Assembly (NCBI GenBank): GCA_038380435.1
Contig: JAWZYU010000722.1
Location: 1 to 64,000 of the forward strand
Direction: 5' to 3'
Origin: Ryuthela nishihirai
Lineage: Eukaryota; Arthropoda; Arachnida; Araneae; Heptathelidae
DNA: 64,000 nucleotides
The notes beneath the pieces are model-generated. The model saw only the letters and a list, made by a program, of their open reading frames with translations. It ran no database searches and was not told the DNA's origin. The position numbers and the translations under genes were made by a program. How positions within the stretch are numbered: position 1 is the first letter of the stretch; every line of letters begins with the position of its first letter. Of this stretch, positions 1 to 10,881 are shown one piece after another.

Positions 1-800
1 CACTGACAGGCTCCTGTCACACCTCTGTGGTAAGCAGCTGCTTGACGGGGTATTTATTTATTTATTTATTATTAAATGTTGAGAAACATCCTGAAACAAT
101 TTTTAGAGAATATAATAGCAGGAATACGCTGTGATGCATACGAATAAACCTCTTTGTAAGCTGGATGCTTTTAAATGTAAACAGAATCAATTTGAATATC
201 TGACTGGAATTGCATAGAATAAAATACATATGATATCATATAGCGCTCAGAGTTGGTAGTTTTACATGTGATCGGCATTTTTTTTTTTGTAGACAATGGG
301 CTAAACGGCCAGGTCACGAGGACCCCGAAGGCTCAGAGAAGGTTGGGGGAGGGGCCTCACTGGAACAGCTGTTGGGAGACATATGACTTATTTGCAGAAT
401 GACTACAGACTATACTTATCTGCAGAAATGACTCTTAAGTGTCGTTTCGAAGACTCCCGGAAAGATCTTAATAACACAAATAACCATATCTAAATAACCA
501 ATGAAATCTATTTCAGTTGAAAACCTAAGTTTTATATTCACTAATAAATGTTACATTGTGAGTTTCACGATTAAAGAGAAAGGAAGAAAACAAACCTTAT
601 GTACAGTCGCTCAAAAAAGTATTCGAACACCATGGTTGATTACAGAACAGAATTCAGGAAAAAAATCTGGGAACGATTTCTTTTTTAATAATTAATGATT
701 TGGCAACCTTCCTGTACGTATGCGAAGGTTGTCAGATCAGTAATTTCTAAAAAAAATCGTTGCCAGGTATTCTTCCTGAATTCTACAATCAAGCACATTG

Positions 801-1191
801 GGGACGGGGTGGCTCAGTCGGTAGCGCGCCAGGCTCGTAATCTGTAGTTCCTAGGTTCGAGTCCCAGCTGGGTCAGCGTTGAGATTTATCACCGCAAAAT
901 TTCCCCGTCCTGCCCACGGTCAGTAGGGGACACCGATGGGCTTGAAAAGGCCGCCGTCCGTCGGATGGGACGTTAAGCCGTGGCCCCGTTTGCGGGAGAG
1001 CCAATACCCTGTGCACGTTAAAGAACACGCTGGATGGCCTTGACGGGAGGCTACCATCTGTCTCCCAACAGCTGTTCCAGTGGGTCCCCTCACCCAACCA
1101 TCTCTGAGTCTTCGGGGTCCTTGTGTCCTGGCCATTTAGCCCATGGTGTGCAAAAAAGTGCCGTTCTGAGGTAAAACAATCGAATCCAATC
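801..1191 (+). mobile_element. SINE-A, complete copy with target-site duplication
   Basis: A tRNA-derived SINE of about 391 bp. Its head has a tRNA A-box-like stretch (GTGGCTCAGTCGGTAGCGCG) and a B box (GGTTCGAGTCC). The region around the would-be anticodon resembles elongator tRNA-Met, with CGT here and CAT preserved in the copy near 60.3 kb. A ~300 bp body follows, and the element ends near GAGGTAAAACAA rather than in a poly-A tail. A 15-bp target-site duplication, with one mismatch, flanks it at 786-800 and 1192-1206. It would be transcribed by RNA polymerase III and moved by a LINE in trans. Its mirror copy is at 10490-10881. Confidence 0.9.
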
Positions 1192-1291
1192 CAATCAACC
1201 ACATTGTTCGGATACTTTTTCGAAGGAATGGACAAGAATGTATTTCGGATTTTATTTTAAACCACGGAAGGAAAATAAAATTTTTTGGCGC

Positions 1292-1631
1292 CCTGTCGTA
1301 ATCCTAAGTTCCAGGGTTCGAGTTCCAGCTGGGGTCAGCGTTAAGATTTATCTCCGTAAGACTCCCCGCCCTGCCGTCGGTCAGTAGAGGACACCGATTG
1401 GCTTGTGAAGGTCGCCGTCTTCCTAACGGGACGTTAAACCGTGGTTCCGTGTGCCGGAGAGCCATACTGTGTGCGCGTTAAAGAACGCACTGGATGGCTT
1501 ACCTTCAGGCTACCATCTGTCTCCCAACAACTATTCCAGTGGGTCCCCTCGCCCAACTTCTTTTGAGCCTTCGAGGTCATTCAGCCTATTCTATGCAAAA
1601 AAAGTGCCGTTTAGAGGTAAAACTACCGAAC
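1292..1631 (+). mobile_element. SINE-A, degenerate copy
   Basis: The B-box region, the 'cagcgtt...gatttatctccg' body and the tail that ends in GAGGTAAAAC are recognisable, but the A-box part of the head is missing and there are many substitutions. The copy runs without a gap into SINE-A tail units at 1632. Its mirror is at 10041-10400. Confidence 0.75.
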
Positions 1632-1863
1632 GTTAAAGAACACGCTGGACTGCCTTAACTGGACTCTGCCATCTGTCTGCTACAGCTGTCCAGTGTGTCC
1701 CCTTTCCCTGAGCCTTCAGGGTCCTTGTGGCGTGGCCATTCAGCCTATTCTATGCAAACAAAGTGCCGTTTAGAGGTAAAACTACCGAACGTTAAAGAAC
1801 ACGCTGGATGACCTTGAGTGGAGTCTGCCATTTGTCTCCTACAGCTGTCCAGTGTGTCCCCTC
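1632..1863 (+). repeat. SINE-A tail units, one full and one partial
   Basis: Two head-to-tail pieces of the SINE-A 3' region, each starting at the motif GTTAAAGAACACGCTGGA. The second is cut by the 5S-derived SINE at 1864. They correspond to the longer array in the right arm at 9306-10040. Confidence 0.8.
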
Positions 1864-2010
1864 GCGGTCAGTACTTGGGAGGGTGACCACCTGGGAACAC
1901 CGTGTGCAGTTGGCAATTTTTTTTCCCCAAGCGCTGTACTCCTAGAATATTAGCCAAATTCATTCTGCGTCGGTCGCCGGGTCCCATTCCATTTTTAGTA
2001 AATAAATAAA
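1864..2010 (+). mobile_element. 5S-rRNA-derived SINE (SINE3-like), 5' truncated
   Basis: The first ~50 bases match the 3' end of 5S rRNA (GCGGTCAGTACTTGGGAGGG, then GGGAACACCG and GCAGTTGGC). They are followed by a non-5S body shared with the copy at 30499-30682 and by a (TAAA)n tail. The shared non-5S body and tail make it a SINE rather than a stray 5S pseudogene. The 5' part of the 5S sequence is lost at the junction with the SINE-A tail. Confidence 0.8.
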
Positions 2011-2884
2011 GGAGTTTTAGTTTTGGTTACAAAACCTGCAACTTACGTGCAGAAATGACTGCTCTGTGTCGTTTCGGAGACTCCCGGAAAGCTCTTAATA
2101 AACACAAATAACGACATCTAACCAATGAAATATATTTCAGTTGAAAACCTAAGTTCTATATTCACTAGTGACTGTTACAATGCACCTAAAACAGTTCCTT
2201 CTCATCGTACAATGAGACTTAAAAAAATAAATAACCTATCACGATGAAAAAGAATCGAATAAAACAGCTTGTATGCTAAAGAATCGAAGACACAACAATG
2301 CTTTTCGAATCGTTAAACCGGATACGCCTTTTGTTTCGTAATTTCCATTTCCGTCACGAATTAGTTTTAGCTTTAACAACTCTCGTATAAACAATTAAGT
2401 CACTGACCATATATTACCGAACATTTTTAAAACGACAGACATCGGAAGATTGCTCCGATATCCGGAATAAATCTGATAATATTTTGATCGAAAATTTTAC
2501 AATAAAGAATGTGTGTGTGTGTATATATATACGTTTTATTTTATTCCAATTGTTATGGTATAATTATATCTATACATGGGGTACGCCAGTAACATACACT
2601 TTTCCAGAAGGTACGTGAGGCCTAAAAGGTTTTGAGAACCACTGCTCTATTATATATACATAAAGTTGAAAGATATGACGTCATAAGACTAAAGTTACCA
2701 AAGTCAATAGTAGAAGACAAAAAATACCAAAATGTCTTAAAAACTTAATATTGTTAGAATAAAAAGTGATGTAAATCACAGTAAAATAGTGTAGAAATTT
2801 TGTATGTATCATACCCTGTGCAGGTTAAATAAAACGTTGGATGGGAGGTTACCATCTGTCTCATATCAGCTGTTCCATTATTTA
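2011..2884. other. AT-rich stretch without recognisable gene
   Basis: No coding region or RNA gene seen. A short (GT)n/(TA)n microsatellite lies at about 2509-2532. A piece resembling SINE-A tail sequence, related to 34,991-35,060, sits at 2805-2880. Confidence 0.6.
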
Positions 2885-3373
2885 GATATGGTTATTTGTG
2901 TTATTAAGATCTTTCCGGGAGTCTTCGAAACGATACTTAGGAGTCATTTCTGCATACAAGTTTATTCTGCAGTCATTCTGCAAATAAGTCATATGTCTCC
3001 CAACAGCTGTTCCAGTGAGGCTCCTCCCCCAACCTTCTCTGAACCTTCATGGTCCTCGTGACCATGCCGTTAAGCCCATTGTCTACCAAAAAAATGCCGA
3101 TCACATGTAAAACTACCAACTCTGAGCGCTATATGATATCATATGCATTTTATTCTATGCAATTCCAGTCAGATATTCAAATTGATTATGTTTACATTTA
3201 AAAGCATCCAGCTTACAAAGAGGTTTATTCGTATGCATCACAGCGTATTCCTGCTATTATATTCTCTAAAAATTGTTTCAGGATGTTTCTCAACATTTAA
3301 TAATAAATAAATAAATAAATACCCCGTCAAGCAGCTGCTTACCACAGAGGTGTGACAGGAGCCTGTCAGTGTC
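2885..3373. repeat. Segment S, copy inverted relative to 1-500
   Basis: An approximately 490-bp segment that also occurs at 1-500 (opposite strand), 11180-11684 and 48540-49050. It contains a SINE-A tail fragment, an AT-rich unique part with a symmetric GATATCATATG core, and the start of a minus-strand SINE-B. With 1-500 it forms a foldback with a loop of about 2.4 kb. Confidence 0.85.
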
Positions 3374-3504
3374 ATATGCCACAGTAGAAGGTCTGAGAGG
3401 ATGGCACGCCCTCAGCAGAAAAACGACACAAAACAGCCATGCCGTACCCGGGACTCGAACCCAGGTGTCTTAGATCAGTAGCCAAGCGCGCTAACGACTC
3501 AAAT
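3300..3504 (-). mobile_element. SINE-B copy
   Basis: A minus-strand copy of the ~206 bp SINE-B: tRNA-like head with B-box complement GGACTCGAACC, body with the AAGCAGCTGCTT palindrome, and a tail of ATTT repeats. The A-box end at about 3490 runs into unrelated sequence. The same copy is shared by the 11.6 and 49.0 kb duplicates. Confidence 0.85.
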
Positions 3505-5640
3505 TAAAAAAAAAAAAATAAATCCTTCTTAAAAAACAATAGGAATAATCTAATTCAATGCACCCAATTCCCGAGAAAACCGTGTAAAAAAATAAACCTT
3601 TAAAAAAAAAATACAGTGCATATGAAAAAATAGATATGAAAATCTTTAAATATTCATTTGATTTTTATTAATTTAAATACATTTTTAATTATATAAATGT
3701 TACTTATAGCCGTCCCATGGCCGAGTGGTTAGCGCGCTTGGCTACTGATCTGAGGGACCTGGGTTCGAGCCCCGGATAAGGCATGGTTGTATGTGTTGTT
3801 TTTCTGCTGAGGTCCTGCCATCCTCTCAGACCTTCTACTATGGCATATAAACTGACAGGCTCCTGTCAGACCTCTGTGGCAAGCAGCTGCTTGAGGGGGT
3901 ATTTTTATTATTATTACTTATCTCGTATAAAAATGTAAGTTAAAATAGAGTGACGGCATGAGAAATAAGTGAACTCGTAAAATTAGTGCTGCCTGTGAAT
4001 ACTGGTTAATAATAAAGTAGGAAAAACACAGAGATGACGTCAGGAGTACTGTTTCGTTGTGTTGCCAGTAGATTTTGCATAATATATATTACAGCCACGT
4101 TTAAGTTTTAAAAATGCTTTTCTTAATCGTAACAATGTTCCTATTTAAGGTATATTTTTATATTATGTTTCGATCATCTCAGATACGTAAGATGCATTTT
4201 TATTTTTCTACCTACAGAGAAGAAAAATGGTTATATAAAGTTTCGGAGAAGTATAGACGAAACATTGTGAAGCCGTAATAAAAGTTGGAAATTTTAGTGA
4301 ATTCACTTATTTCCGATGCCTTAAAACCTTTAAAAAAAAAAAAATTTACAGTGCATATGAAAAAAATAGATATGAAAATCTTTAACTATTAATTTTATTT
4401 TTATTAATTTAAACACATTTTTCATTATATAAATGTTACTTATCTCGTATAAAAGTGGAAGTTAAAATAGGAAAATGGCGGATTATGAGAAATAAGTCAA
4501 CTCCTAAAATTAGTGCTGCCTGTGAATACGGATTAAACCATAAAGTAGGAAAAACACCGAGATGACGTCAGCAGTACTGTTTTGTTTGTGTTGCCAGCAG
4601 ATTTTGTATAATATATTACACGCAGTTAAAGTTTTAGAAATGCTTTTCTTAATCATGATAATGTTGCTTACCTAGACAGCAACCATTTATACGTTTACGA
4701 ACTGTTAAAGCTTTGGAAATTCCGGTTTTTGAAAAGTCGTTTCCGGTAAAAACTTGGGTTTTTGCGAGTAATCTCAAGATTAATATTATTTTTTTTGCCC
4801 AGAAATGAAAATTAAAAGTTATGCGCACGTCGTGGTGTAATAAGATAGAAAAATAGGAATGGATTGGCATCGCACCTAAAGGGTTTTGCCGAACGTTTTC
4901 AGTGTTTTAAAATTTACGTTTATGGTGAATAAATATTTCGTTCTAGAGTGAATGGTGGGGTAAAACTTATTTATTGAGAGATGAATTAAACAGTTGCAAT
5001 TATATTTCTATAAATAGGAATTGACTAGGAAATATTTGTGTTGACACGAAATAGGGTTCCCATTAATTGTAGCTATGGAAATGAACTACGTTATTTGCGT
5101 TTTTAGGGTTAAGAACGATAGGATAATTTTACAAATGCCGAGATGGAAAATAATTATTCGGTGGAATACACTAATTATTTTATGAAGAGTAAAACTGAAA
5201 TCTAAACGTGATTTGAAGTTTCATGTCAACTTTGCGTTTAATATTTTGTTTTTTGCGTGTTAAATATTCCAGCGTTCGTGATTTATATATTACGGCAACC
5301 AACGTTTTTATATTCGATATTACACGTAGGTCGTACAGATGTGAGCGATATCTAATGCAAATGACATCGAATAAGATATTTTGCTACTAAGGTATTATGC
5401 CAATGTCACCTTTCATTTCGTCCATCAGATAGGTATTGTGAGTGACTTCAGGAGAAAATATGATTTGGAAAATGTATTGAACTGAATAATCAACTGTGAT
5501 TTCACAATATAGTTTTGTTGTATGGCTTTCACGAGACGCTGATAATGCTTGTCCTCTTCACATTATAGAAATTATGCTGTAAAGCAACCGCGTTGCTGAT
5601 GTCATCTCTGTGTTTTCTCCAATTTCTTATTATTAAGGCG
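3505..5640 (+). repeat. Module M, copy 1 (unclassified multi-copy segment)
   Basis: This stretch recurs, with substitutions and indels, at 11816-13716, 36490-37300 (partial) and 49190-50920, and as inverted fragments at 14980-15290 and 47720-48080. Landmarks in order: an AT-rich start, TTACTTATCTCG, a TGACGTCA site, a ~60-codon open frame, a 'cgttaaagctttggaaattcc' stretch, and a second TGACGTCA-like site near the end. Copy 1 holds the first part twice in tandem (3600-4290 and 4330-4660). I find no transposase motif and no clear terminal repeat. It could be the body of a non-autonomous DNA element. Confidence 0.75.
3708..3913 (+). mobile_element. SINE-B, complete copy with 8-bp target-site duplication
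   Basis: A 206-bp tRNA-headed SINE: A-box-like TGGCCGAGTGGTTAGCGCG, B box GGTTCGAGCCC, a body ending AAGCAGCTGCTTGAGGGGG, and a short (ATT)n tail. TTACTTAT flanks it at 3700-3707 and 3914-3921. The uninterrupted site (ATGTTACTTATCTCG) is seen at about 4432-4446 and 49374-49388. The same insertion is present at 12020-12225. Confidence 0.95.
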
Positions 5641-5790
5641 CAGCCCCGGGTAAGGCATGGATGTTCGTGTTGTTTCTGCTGAGGTCCTGCCATCCTCTCA
5701 GATCTACTGTGGCATATTAACTGACAAGCTCCTGTCAGACCTCTGTGGCAAGCAGCTGCTTGAGGGGGTATTTATTATTATATTTATTAT
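5641..5790 (+). mobile_element. SINE-B, 5'-truncated copy
   Basis: The element starts at the end of the B box (GCCCCGGGTAAGGCATGG) and runs through the body to a (ATT)n tail. It interrupts module M after AAGGCG; at 50,914 the same site is uninterrupted. At 13,717 the same position carries a SINE-A fragment instead. Confidence 0.85.
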
Positions 5791-6671
5791 TTACACATAT
5801 TTTAGTTTGCTTATTTATGGCAATACGTAGCTCTTACACGGTACACGTGGGATATTTTATCCTTTAACAAGTCTAGGCAGGGAAAGTTTTCGTTATTCGA
5901 TTAACTTTGGTTATTTGATGGCGATCCCCACTGCTACGTTATGTTGGGTTGTTTTACCTCTGAGCGGCACTTTTTTGCACACCATGGGCTAAATGGCCAG
6001 GTCACATAGACCCCAAAGGCTCGGAGAAGGTTGGGGGAGGGGACCCACTGGAAACAGCTGTTGGGAGACAGATGGTAGCCTCCCGTCAAGGCCATCCAGC
6101 GTGTTCTTTAACGTGCGCAGGGTATGGCTCTCCCGCACACGGGGCCACGGCTTAACGTCCCATCCGACGGACGGCAGCATTTCCAAGTCCATCGGTGTCC
6201 CCTACTGACCGTGGGCAAGGCGGGGAATTTTGCGGAGATAAATCTCAACGCTGACCCAGCTGGGACTCGAACCTGGGAACTACAGATTACGAGCCTGCCG
6301 CGCTACCGACTGAGCCACCCCCGCCCCACGTTATGTTGAATAATATTCGTTCCTGTAATATTCACTAAATGGCTTCGGCCAGGTACGAGAAATGGTGAGA
6401 AAGGAAGCTTAAAGAAACAGAACTTTGTTGCGGATATGGAGAGGTGTCACTTCCTTCGAAGTCGGAAAACAATTAAATCAACAATGCTATTTTCAGACGT
6501 CAGCAAAGAATTATTACGATTACTTTCAAACAGTATACAGTTAATGAAATCTGTTGAAGTGAAACGTACGTAGTACCGTCGACATTTTTCAGTTTTCTTC
6601 TAGGCGCGCTGGCAACGTGCATGGCGCTAATGAAAAAACAAAAAGGCGATGCAGAAGGCAGGCAAAAGACC
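5791..6671 (+). repeat. Duplicate of 50917-51350, interrupted by SINE-A
   Basis: Apart from the SINE-A at 5946-6327, this sequence matches 50917-51350 closely to about 6600. The 138-codon open frame in the other copy (50935-51351) is not conserved here, so I do not call a gene. The last part (6603-6670) recurs at 26228-26300. Confidence 0.8.
5946..6327 (-). mobile_element. SINE-A, complete copy; empty site known
   Basis: A 382-bp minus-strand SINE-A with perfect 10-bp target-site duplications ACGTTATGTT at 5936-5945 and 6328-6337. The paralogous segment at 51064-51073 has a single ACGTTATGTT and no insertion. This filled/empty pair fixes both ends of the family: it begins in a run of G before GTGGCTCAGTCGG and ends ...GGTAAAACAACCC. 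Confidence 0.97.
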
Positions 6672-7047
6672 TACCTACCTCTGAACGGCACTTTTTTGCA
6701 CACCATGGGCCAAATGGCCAGGTCACATGGACCCCGAAGGGTGAGAGAAGGTTGGGGGAGGGGACTCACTTGAACAGGTGTTGTGAGACAGATGGTAGCC
6801 TCCCGTCAAGGCCATCCAGCGTGTTCTTTAACGTGCACAGGGTATGTCTCTCCCGCACACGGGGCCACGGTTTAACGTCCCATCCGACGGACGGCGCCCT
6901 TTCCAAGCCCATCGGTGTTCCCTACTGACAGTGGGCAGGGCGGGGAATTTTGAGGAGAAAAATCTGAACGCTGAACCAGCTGGGAGTCGAACCTGGGAAC
7001 TACAGATTACGAGCCTGCCGCGCTACCGACTTAGCCACCCCGCCCCC
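6672..7047 (-). mobile_element. SINE-A, near-complete copy
   Basis: A minus-strand copy with recognisable tail, body, B box and A box (complement of GTGGCTAAGTCGG at the right end). I do not see a clear target-site duplication. It lies exactly at the left boundary of block T copy 1. Confidence 0.85.
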
Positions 7048-8270
7048 GTCTCCACGGTGTCAGATTGTTAATAAAACCAGTGAAGTTTGATAATTAAATT
7101 AATCAATCCCAGTTATTTAAGCTGCAACGTTATAGTGGAATTGTATGTAATTTCCGGCTTTGATATTTAATTGCATTCGCATATATTAAATATTAACGTT
7201 TATGAAATATTGTAATATTACTATTAATCATTGCTAACTGTAGTTCGATTCTTGTGTAGGTAAAATTTACGTGGTGTATGAACTTTATTCTAAATATACG
7301 TAATAAAATATATTATGGAAAAGAAGAAATGAATTGAGAGTAAAATTTGACACTGAAGTCAAAGCGAATATATGGTTGCTATCGTAACTAAGGGCGCCAC
7401 GTGTGAAGCTATCTAGGTGCACGTGCCATTGTAACATATTTGACCAATCGTAGAAGAGGAACACGAACAACCGTTAGGAGAGGCGGGAAGAAGCAAATAT
7501 TTCGTTAAAACAAAATTAACGCCACCTAGAGGAATTTATTTCATTTAGCAATAATTGTCGTACGTGTGAATTTAATTAAGTACATAAGTTATATATATGC
7601 ATTCATGTTTCAAAACTTTAATGAACACTATTTGAATATTACCACATATAGTATGCTGAAATATAAATTTAGGACACTTTTTTGGGTGAGGGGAAATGTG
7701 AATTTTTTTTTTTGTTACGGTTCAACTTATTTGGACTTCCGACCTGAAATTTCGCACTGCAAACTGGACCTTAACCTGAAACTTTCTGTGAAAATTTCGA
7801 GCGTGTACATTGATTTCACCGATGAGTTATGACTGCCAGAGACAGGTAGTAAATGACACTCCGCAACTCGCTAAGTTATGACGCTGTATTCCGTATCATC
7901 TCATTGGGATAAAATTTACGAACAGTAATAGGTTTTAAAACACAAAAAAATACCCTTGATAATTAAGAGACATTAGAAAAACTATTTTATTTTACTACTT
8001 CAATTGATGCAGTATTTAATTAGTAACGCAAGTTCTGATGTTTAATAGCAGCGAAATCTGTTTATTTAGTCTGAAACCCTAAAAGAAACAAGTTTAAAGG
8101 AAGGGAGAATGGAATAATGTACCTTTCATTGGGCACAGCGATAAATATGTTTCGGTTTCCATTTCTATTTAAGTACGGAACTCATAAAGAATCCTCAGCG
8201 TTGAGATTTATCTCCGCAAAACTCCCCACCCTTCCCACGGTCAGTACTGGACACCGATAGGCTTGGAATA
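7048..8270 (+). repeat. Block T, copy 1
   Basis: This ~1.2 kb block is repeated at 32246-33524 and 53111-53872. It opens GTCTCCACGGTGT and ends inside a SINE-A fragment (8190-8270) that stops at the same 'aggcttgga' where copy 2 is interrupted. A minus-strand frame of about 61 codons (7285-7470) is open in all three copies, but differences between copies alter amino acids freely, so I do not call it a gene. Confidence 0.85.
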
Positions 8271-8362
8271 CAACATTCACAATATAAAATTATCCATAAC
8301 AGCAACATAATTTTAACGAATTTCTGTATTACAGACTACACAGGGATTAAGTGCTTAGCCGA

Positions 8363-9143
8363 GGAGTCATTTCATACCCTAAACATTTAACCTCTAATGA
8401 TTATTTTATTTCCTAATCCTAAGAGGCTTAACGTGTTAGGGAAAAGAGTGAAAATATGTTCATAAATATAATAAAGGAATAAAAAAACACCCCCTCAAGC
8501 AGCTGCTTGCAACAGCGATCTAACAGGAACCTGTCAGTTTACCCGACATAGTCGAAGATCTGTGAGGGTGGTGACCCCTTTAATTACTTTAATACGCCAT
8601 ATATTAGATATGCGTTTGGTTGGGTTGTTTCATCTCTGAACGGTAGTTATTTGCACACAAGGGTCTAAATGGCGACGTCATAAAGAACCAGAGGGATCAG
8701 TTTAGGTTGCGGGAAGGTGACCGAATGTTATGAGACAGATGAAAAAATAGCAGATTGGTTCCAGACGTGAAAAAAAAGAACATACCCCCTCAAGCAGCTG
8801 CTTCCCACAGAGATCTGACAGGAAGCTGTCAGTTTATATGCCATAATAGAAGGTCTGTGAGGATGGCAGGACCTCACACAAAAAAGACACATACGTCCAT
8901 GCCTTACCCGGGACTCGAACCCAGGTCCCTTAGACGTGAAAACCGAATACAAATGAGTTGTTTTCAAACAAGTGATATCAAAATCTTGAAGTCTTTATTT
9001 CATTTTTATTAATTTTAAGACATTTTTAATTTTATAAACTTAGTAGTTTTCAAATTAAAACCAACCGGTTTGGTTTTAAAGAAAAGAAATATATAAAGAA
9101 TTCTTCAATATTTTTTGGGTTTTTTTTATCTCTGTAGTTTTTT
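8363..9143. repeat. Left arm of inverted repeat IR2
   Basis: Mirrored at 13893-14687. Contents in order: an AT-rich part, a partial minus-strand SINE-B (about 8485-8590), a stretch resembling a diverged SINE-A tail (8620-8750), a minus-strand SINE-B (8778-8937), and an AT-rich part with the near-palindrome AACCAACCGGTTTGGTTTTA. The same parts recur in direct orientation at 34560-35000 and 35575-35850. Confidence 0.85.
8778..8937 (-). mobile_element. SINE-B, truncated copy
   Basis: Tail-side body with AAGCAGCTGCTT and the B-box complement GGGACTCGAACCCAGG are present, then the copy ends at TTAGACGTGAAAAC. The A-box half of the head is missing. The same truncated form is seen at 14100-14265 (plus) and 35575-35640. 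Confidence 0.8.
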
Positions 9144-9175
9144 TTGACTCAGTCGGTAGCGCGCTAGGCTCGTAG

Positions 9176-9305
9176 TGGAATGGAACCCGGCGACCGACGC
9201 AGAATGAATTTGGCTAATATTCTAGGAGTACAGCGCTTGGGGGAAAAAAATTGCCAACTGCACACGGTGTTCCCAGGTGGTCACCCTCCCAAGTACTGAC
9301 CGCGA
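9176..9305 (-). mobile_element. 5S-rRNA-derived SINE, truncated
   Basis: Mirror of 1864-1993, without the (TAAA)n tail. The 5S 3' part is at 9245-9305 (complement of GTTAGTACTT-type box and GGGAACACCG). Immediately to the left is a 30-base SINE-A head remnant (CTCAGTCGGTAGCGCGC). Confidence 0.75.
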
Positions 9306-10040
9306 GGGGACACACTGGACAGCTGTAGGAGACAAATGGCAGACTCCACTCAAGGTCATCCAGCGTGTTCTTTAACGTTGGGTAGTTTTACCTCTAAACG
9401 GCACTTTTTTTGCATGCAATGAGCTGAATGGTCAGGTCACAAGGACCCTGAAGGCTCAGGGAAAGGGGACACACTGGACAGCTGTAGGAGACAGATGGGA
9501 GACTCCAGTCAAGGCCGTCCAGCGTGTTCTTTTAACTTTCGGTAGTTTTACCTCTAAACGGCACTTTGTTTGCATAGAATAGGCTGAATGGCCACGCCAC
9601 AAGGACCCTGAAGGCTCAGGGAAAGTTGAGGGAAAGGGGACACACTGGACAGCTGTAGGAGACAGATGGGAGACTCCAGTCAAGGCCGTCCAGCGTGTTC
9701 TTTAACGTTCGGTAGTTTTACCTCTAAATGGCACTTTGTTTGCATAGAATAGGCTGAATGGCCACGCCACAAGGACCCTGAAGGCTCAGGGAAAGTTGAG
9801 GGAAAGGGGACACACTGGACAGCTGTAGGAGACAGATGGGAGACTCCAGTCAAGGCCGTCCAGCGTGTTCTTTAACGTTCGGTAGTTTTACCTCTAAACG
9901 GCACTTTGTTTGCATAGAATAGGCTGAATGGCCACGCCACAAGGACCCTGAAGGCTCAGGGAAAGGGGACACACTGTACAGCTGTAGGAGACAGATGGGA
10001 GACTCCAGTCAAGGCCGTCCAGCGTGTTCTTTAACGTTCG
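9306..10040 (-). repeat. Tandem array of SINE-A tail units, ~4 copies of 150-170 bp
   Basis: Head-to-tail units with boundaries near 9378, 9541, 9711, 9881 and 10031. Each spans the complement of GTTAAAGAACACGCTGGA through the complement of GAGGTAAAACTACCGAAC. Unit-to-unit identity is very high, for example 9541-9710 against 9711-9880. The mirror arm has only one full unit and part of a second, so the array changed size after the arms were made or in the ancestor. Confidence 0.9.
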
Positions 10041-10400
10041 GTAGTTATACCTCTAAACGGCACTTTGTTTGCATAGAATAGGCTGAATGGCCAAGTCACA
10101 ATGACCTCGAAGGCTCAAAAGAAGTTGGGCGAGGGGACCCATTGGAATAGTTGTTGGGAGACGAATGGTAGCCTGAAGGTAAGCCATCCAGTGCGTTCTT
10201 TAACGCGCACACAGTATGGCTCTCCGGCACACGGAACCATGGTTTAATGTCCCGTTAGGAAGACGGCGACGTTTACAAGCCAATCGGTGTCCTCTACTGA
10301 CCGACGGCAGGGCGGGGAGTCTTACGGAGATAAATCTTAACGCTGACCCCAGCTGGAACTCGAACCCTGGAACTTAAGATTACGACAGGGCGCCAAAAAA
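10041..10400 (-). mobile_element. SINE-A, degenerate copy
   Basis: Mirror of 1292-1631. It fuses without a gap to the tail array on its left. Confidence 0.75.
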
Positions 10401-10489
10401 TTTTATTTTCCTTCCGTGGTTTAAAATAAAATCCGAAATATATTCTTGTCCATTCCTTCGAAAAAGTATCCGAACAATGTGGTTGATTG

Positions 10490-10881
10490 GATTGCATTCG
10501 ATTGTTTTACCTCAGAACGGCACTTTTTTTGCACACCATGGGCTAAATGGCCAGGCCACAAGGACCCCGAAGACTCAGAGATGGTTGGGTGAGGGGACCC
10601 ACTGGAACAGCTGTTGGGAGACAGATGGTAGCCTCCCGTCAAGGCCATCTAGCGTGTTCTATAACGTGCACAGGGTATGGGCTCTCCCGCAAACGGGGCC
10701 ACGGCTTAACGTCCCATCCGACGGACGGCGGCCTTTTCAAGCCCATCAGTGTCCCCTACTGACCGTGGCCAGGACGGGGAAATTTTGCAGTGATAAATCT
10801 CAACGCTGACCCAGCTGGGACTCGAACCTAGGAACTACAGATTACGAGCCTGGCGCGCTACCGACTGAGCCACCCCGTCCC
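10490..10881 (-). mobile_element. SINE-A, complete copy with 15-bp target-site duplication
   Basis: Mirror of 801-1191. CAATGTGGTTGATTG flanks it at 10475-10489 and 10882-10896, identical on both sides here. Head, B box and tail are all present. Confidence 0.93.

Larger units (their letters stand above)
1..1993. repeat. Left arm of large inverted repeat IR1
   Basis: Read on the opposite strand, this stretch reappears at 9176-11684. Both arms carry, in mirrored order, a SINE-B tail, segment S, a fragment of SINE-A tail, a complete SINE-A copy, a degenerate SINE-A copy, SINE-A tail units and a 5S-derived SINE. The arm runs off the window at base 1, so its true length is unknown. The right arm is longer mainly because it holds about four tail units where this arm holds one complete and one partial. 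The 7.2 kb between the arms includes a third inverted copy of the outer 500 bases, at 2885-3373. A 57-codon open frame at 501-695 recurs mirrored in the other arm; I see no sign that it is a gene. Confidence 0.85.

Noticed and set aside
873..1235. Frames of 70-120 codons repeated throughout (MAR..GPRRL..EGWGRGPTG type)
   Set aside because: These are chance frames in the SINE-A body, recurring wherever SINE-A does.
3713..3785. Possible functional tRNA genes at SINE-B and SINE-A heads
   Set aside because: A and B boxes are good, but the 3' acceptor strand and standard cloverleaf are missing and each head continues into a SINE body.
7285..7470. Minus-strand ~61-codon frame open in all three copies of block T
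   Set aside because: The copies differ by amino-acid changes as freely as by silent ones, and a similar short frame is expected in AT-rich duplicated DNA.
9306..10040. CRISPR-like regularly spaced repeats
   Set aside because: Units are long, adjacent head-to-tail and derived from a SINE; no short repeat with unique spacers, and the genome is an animal's.
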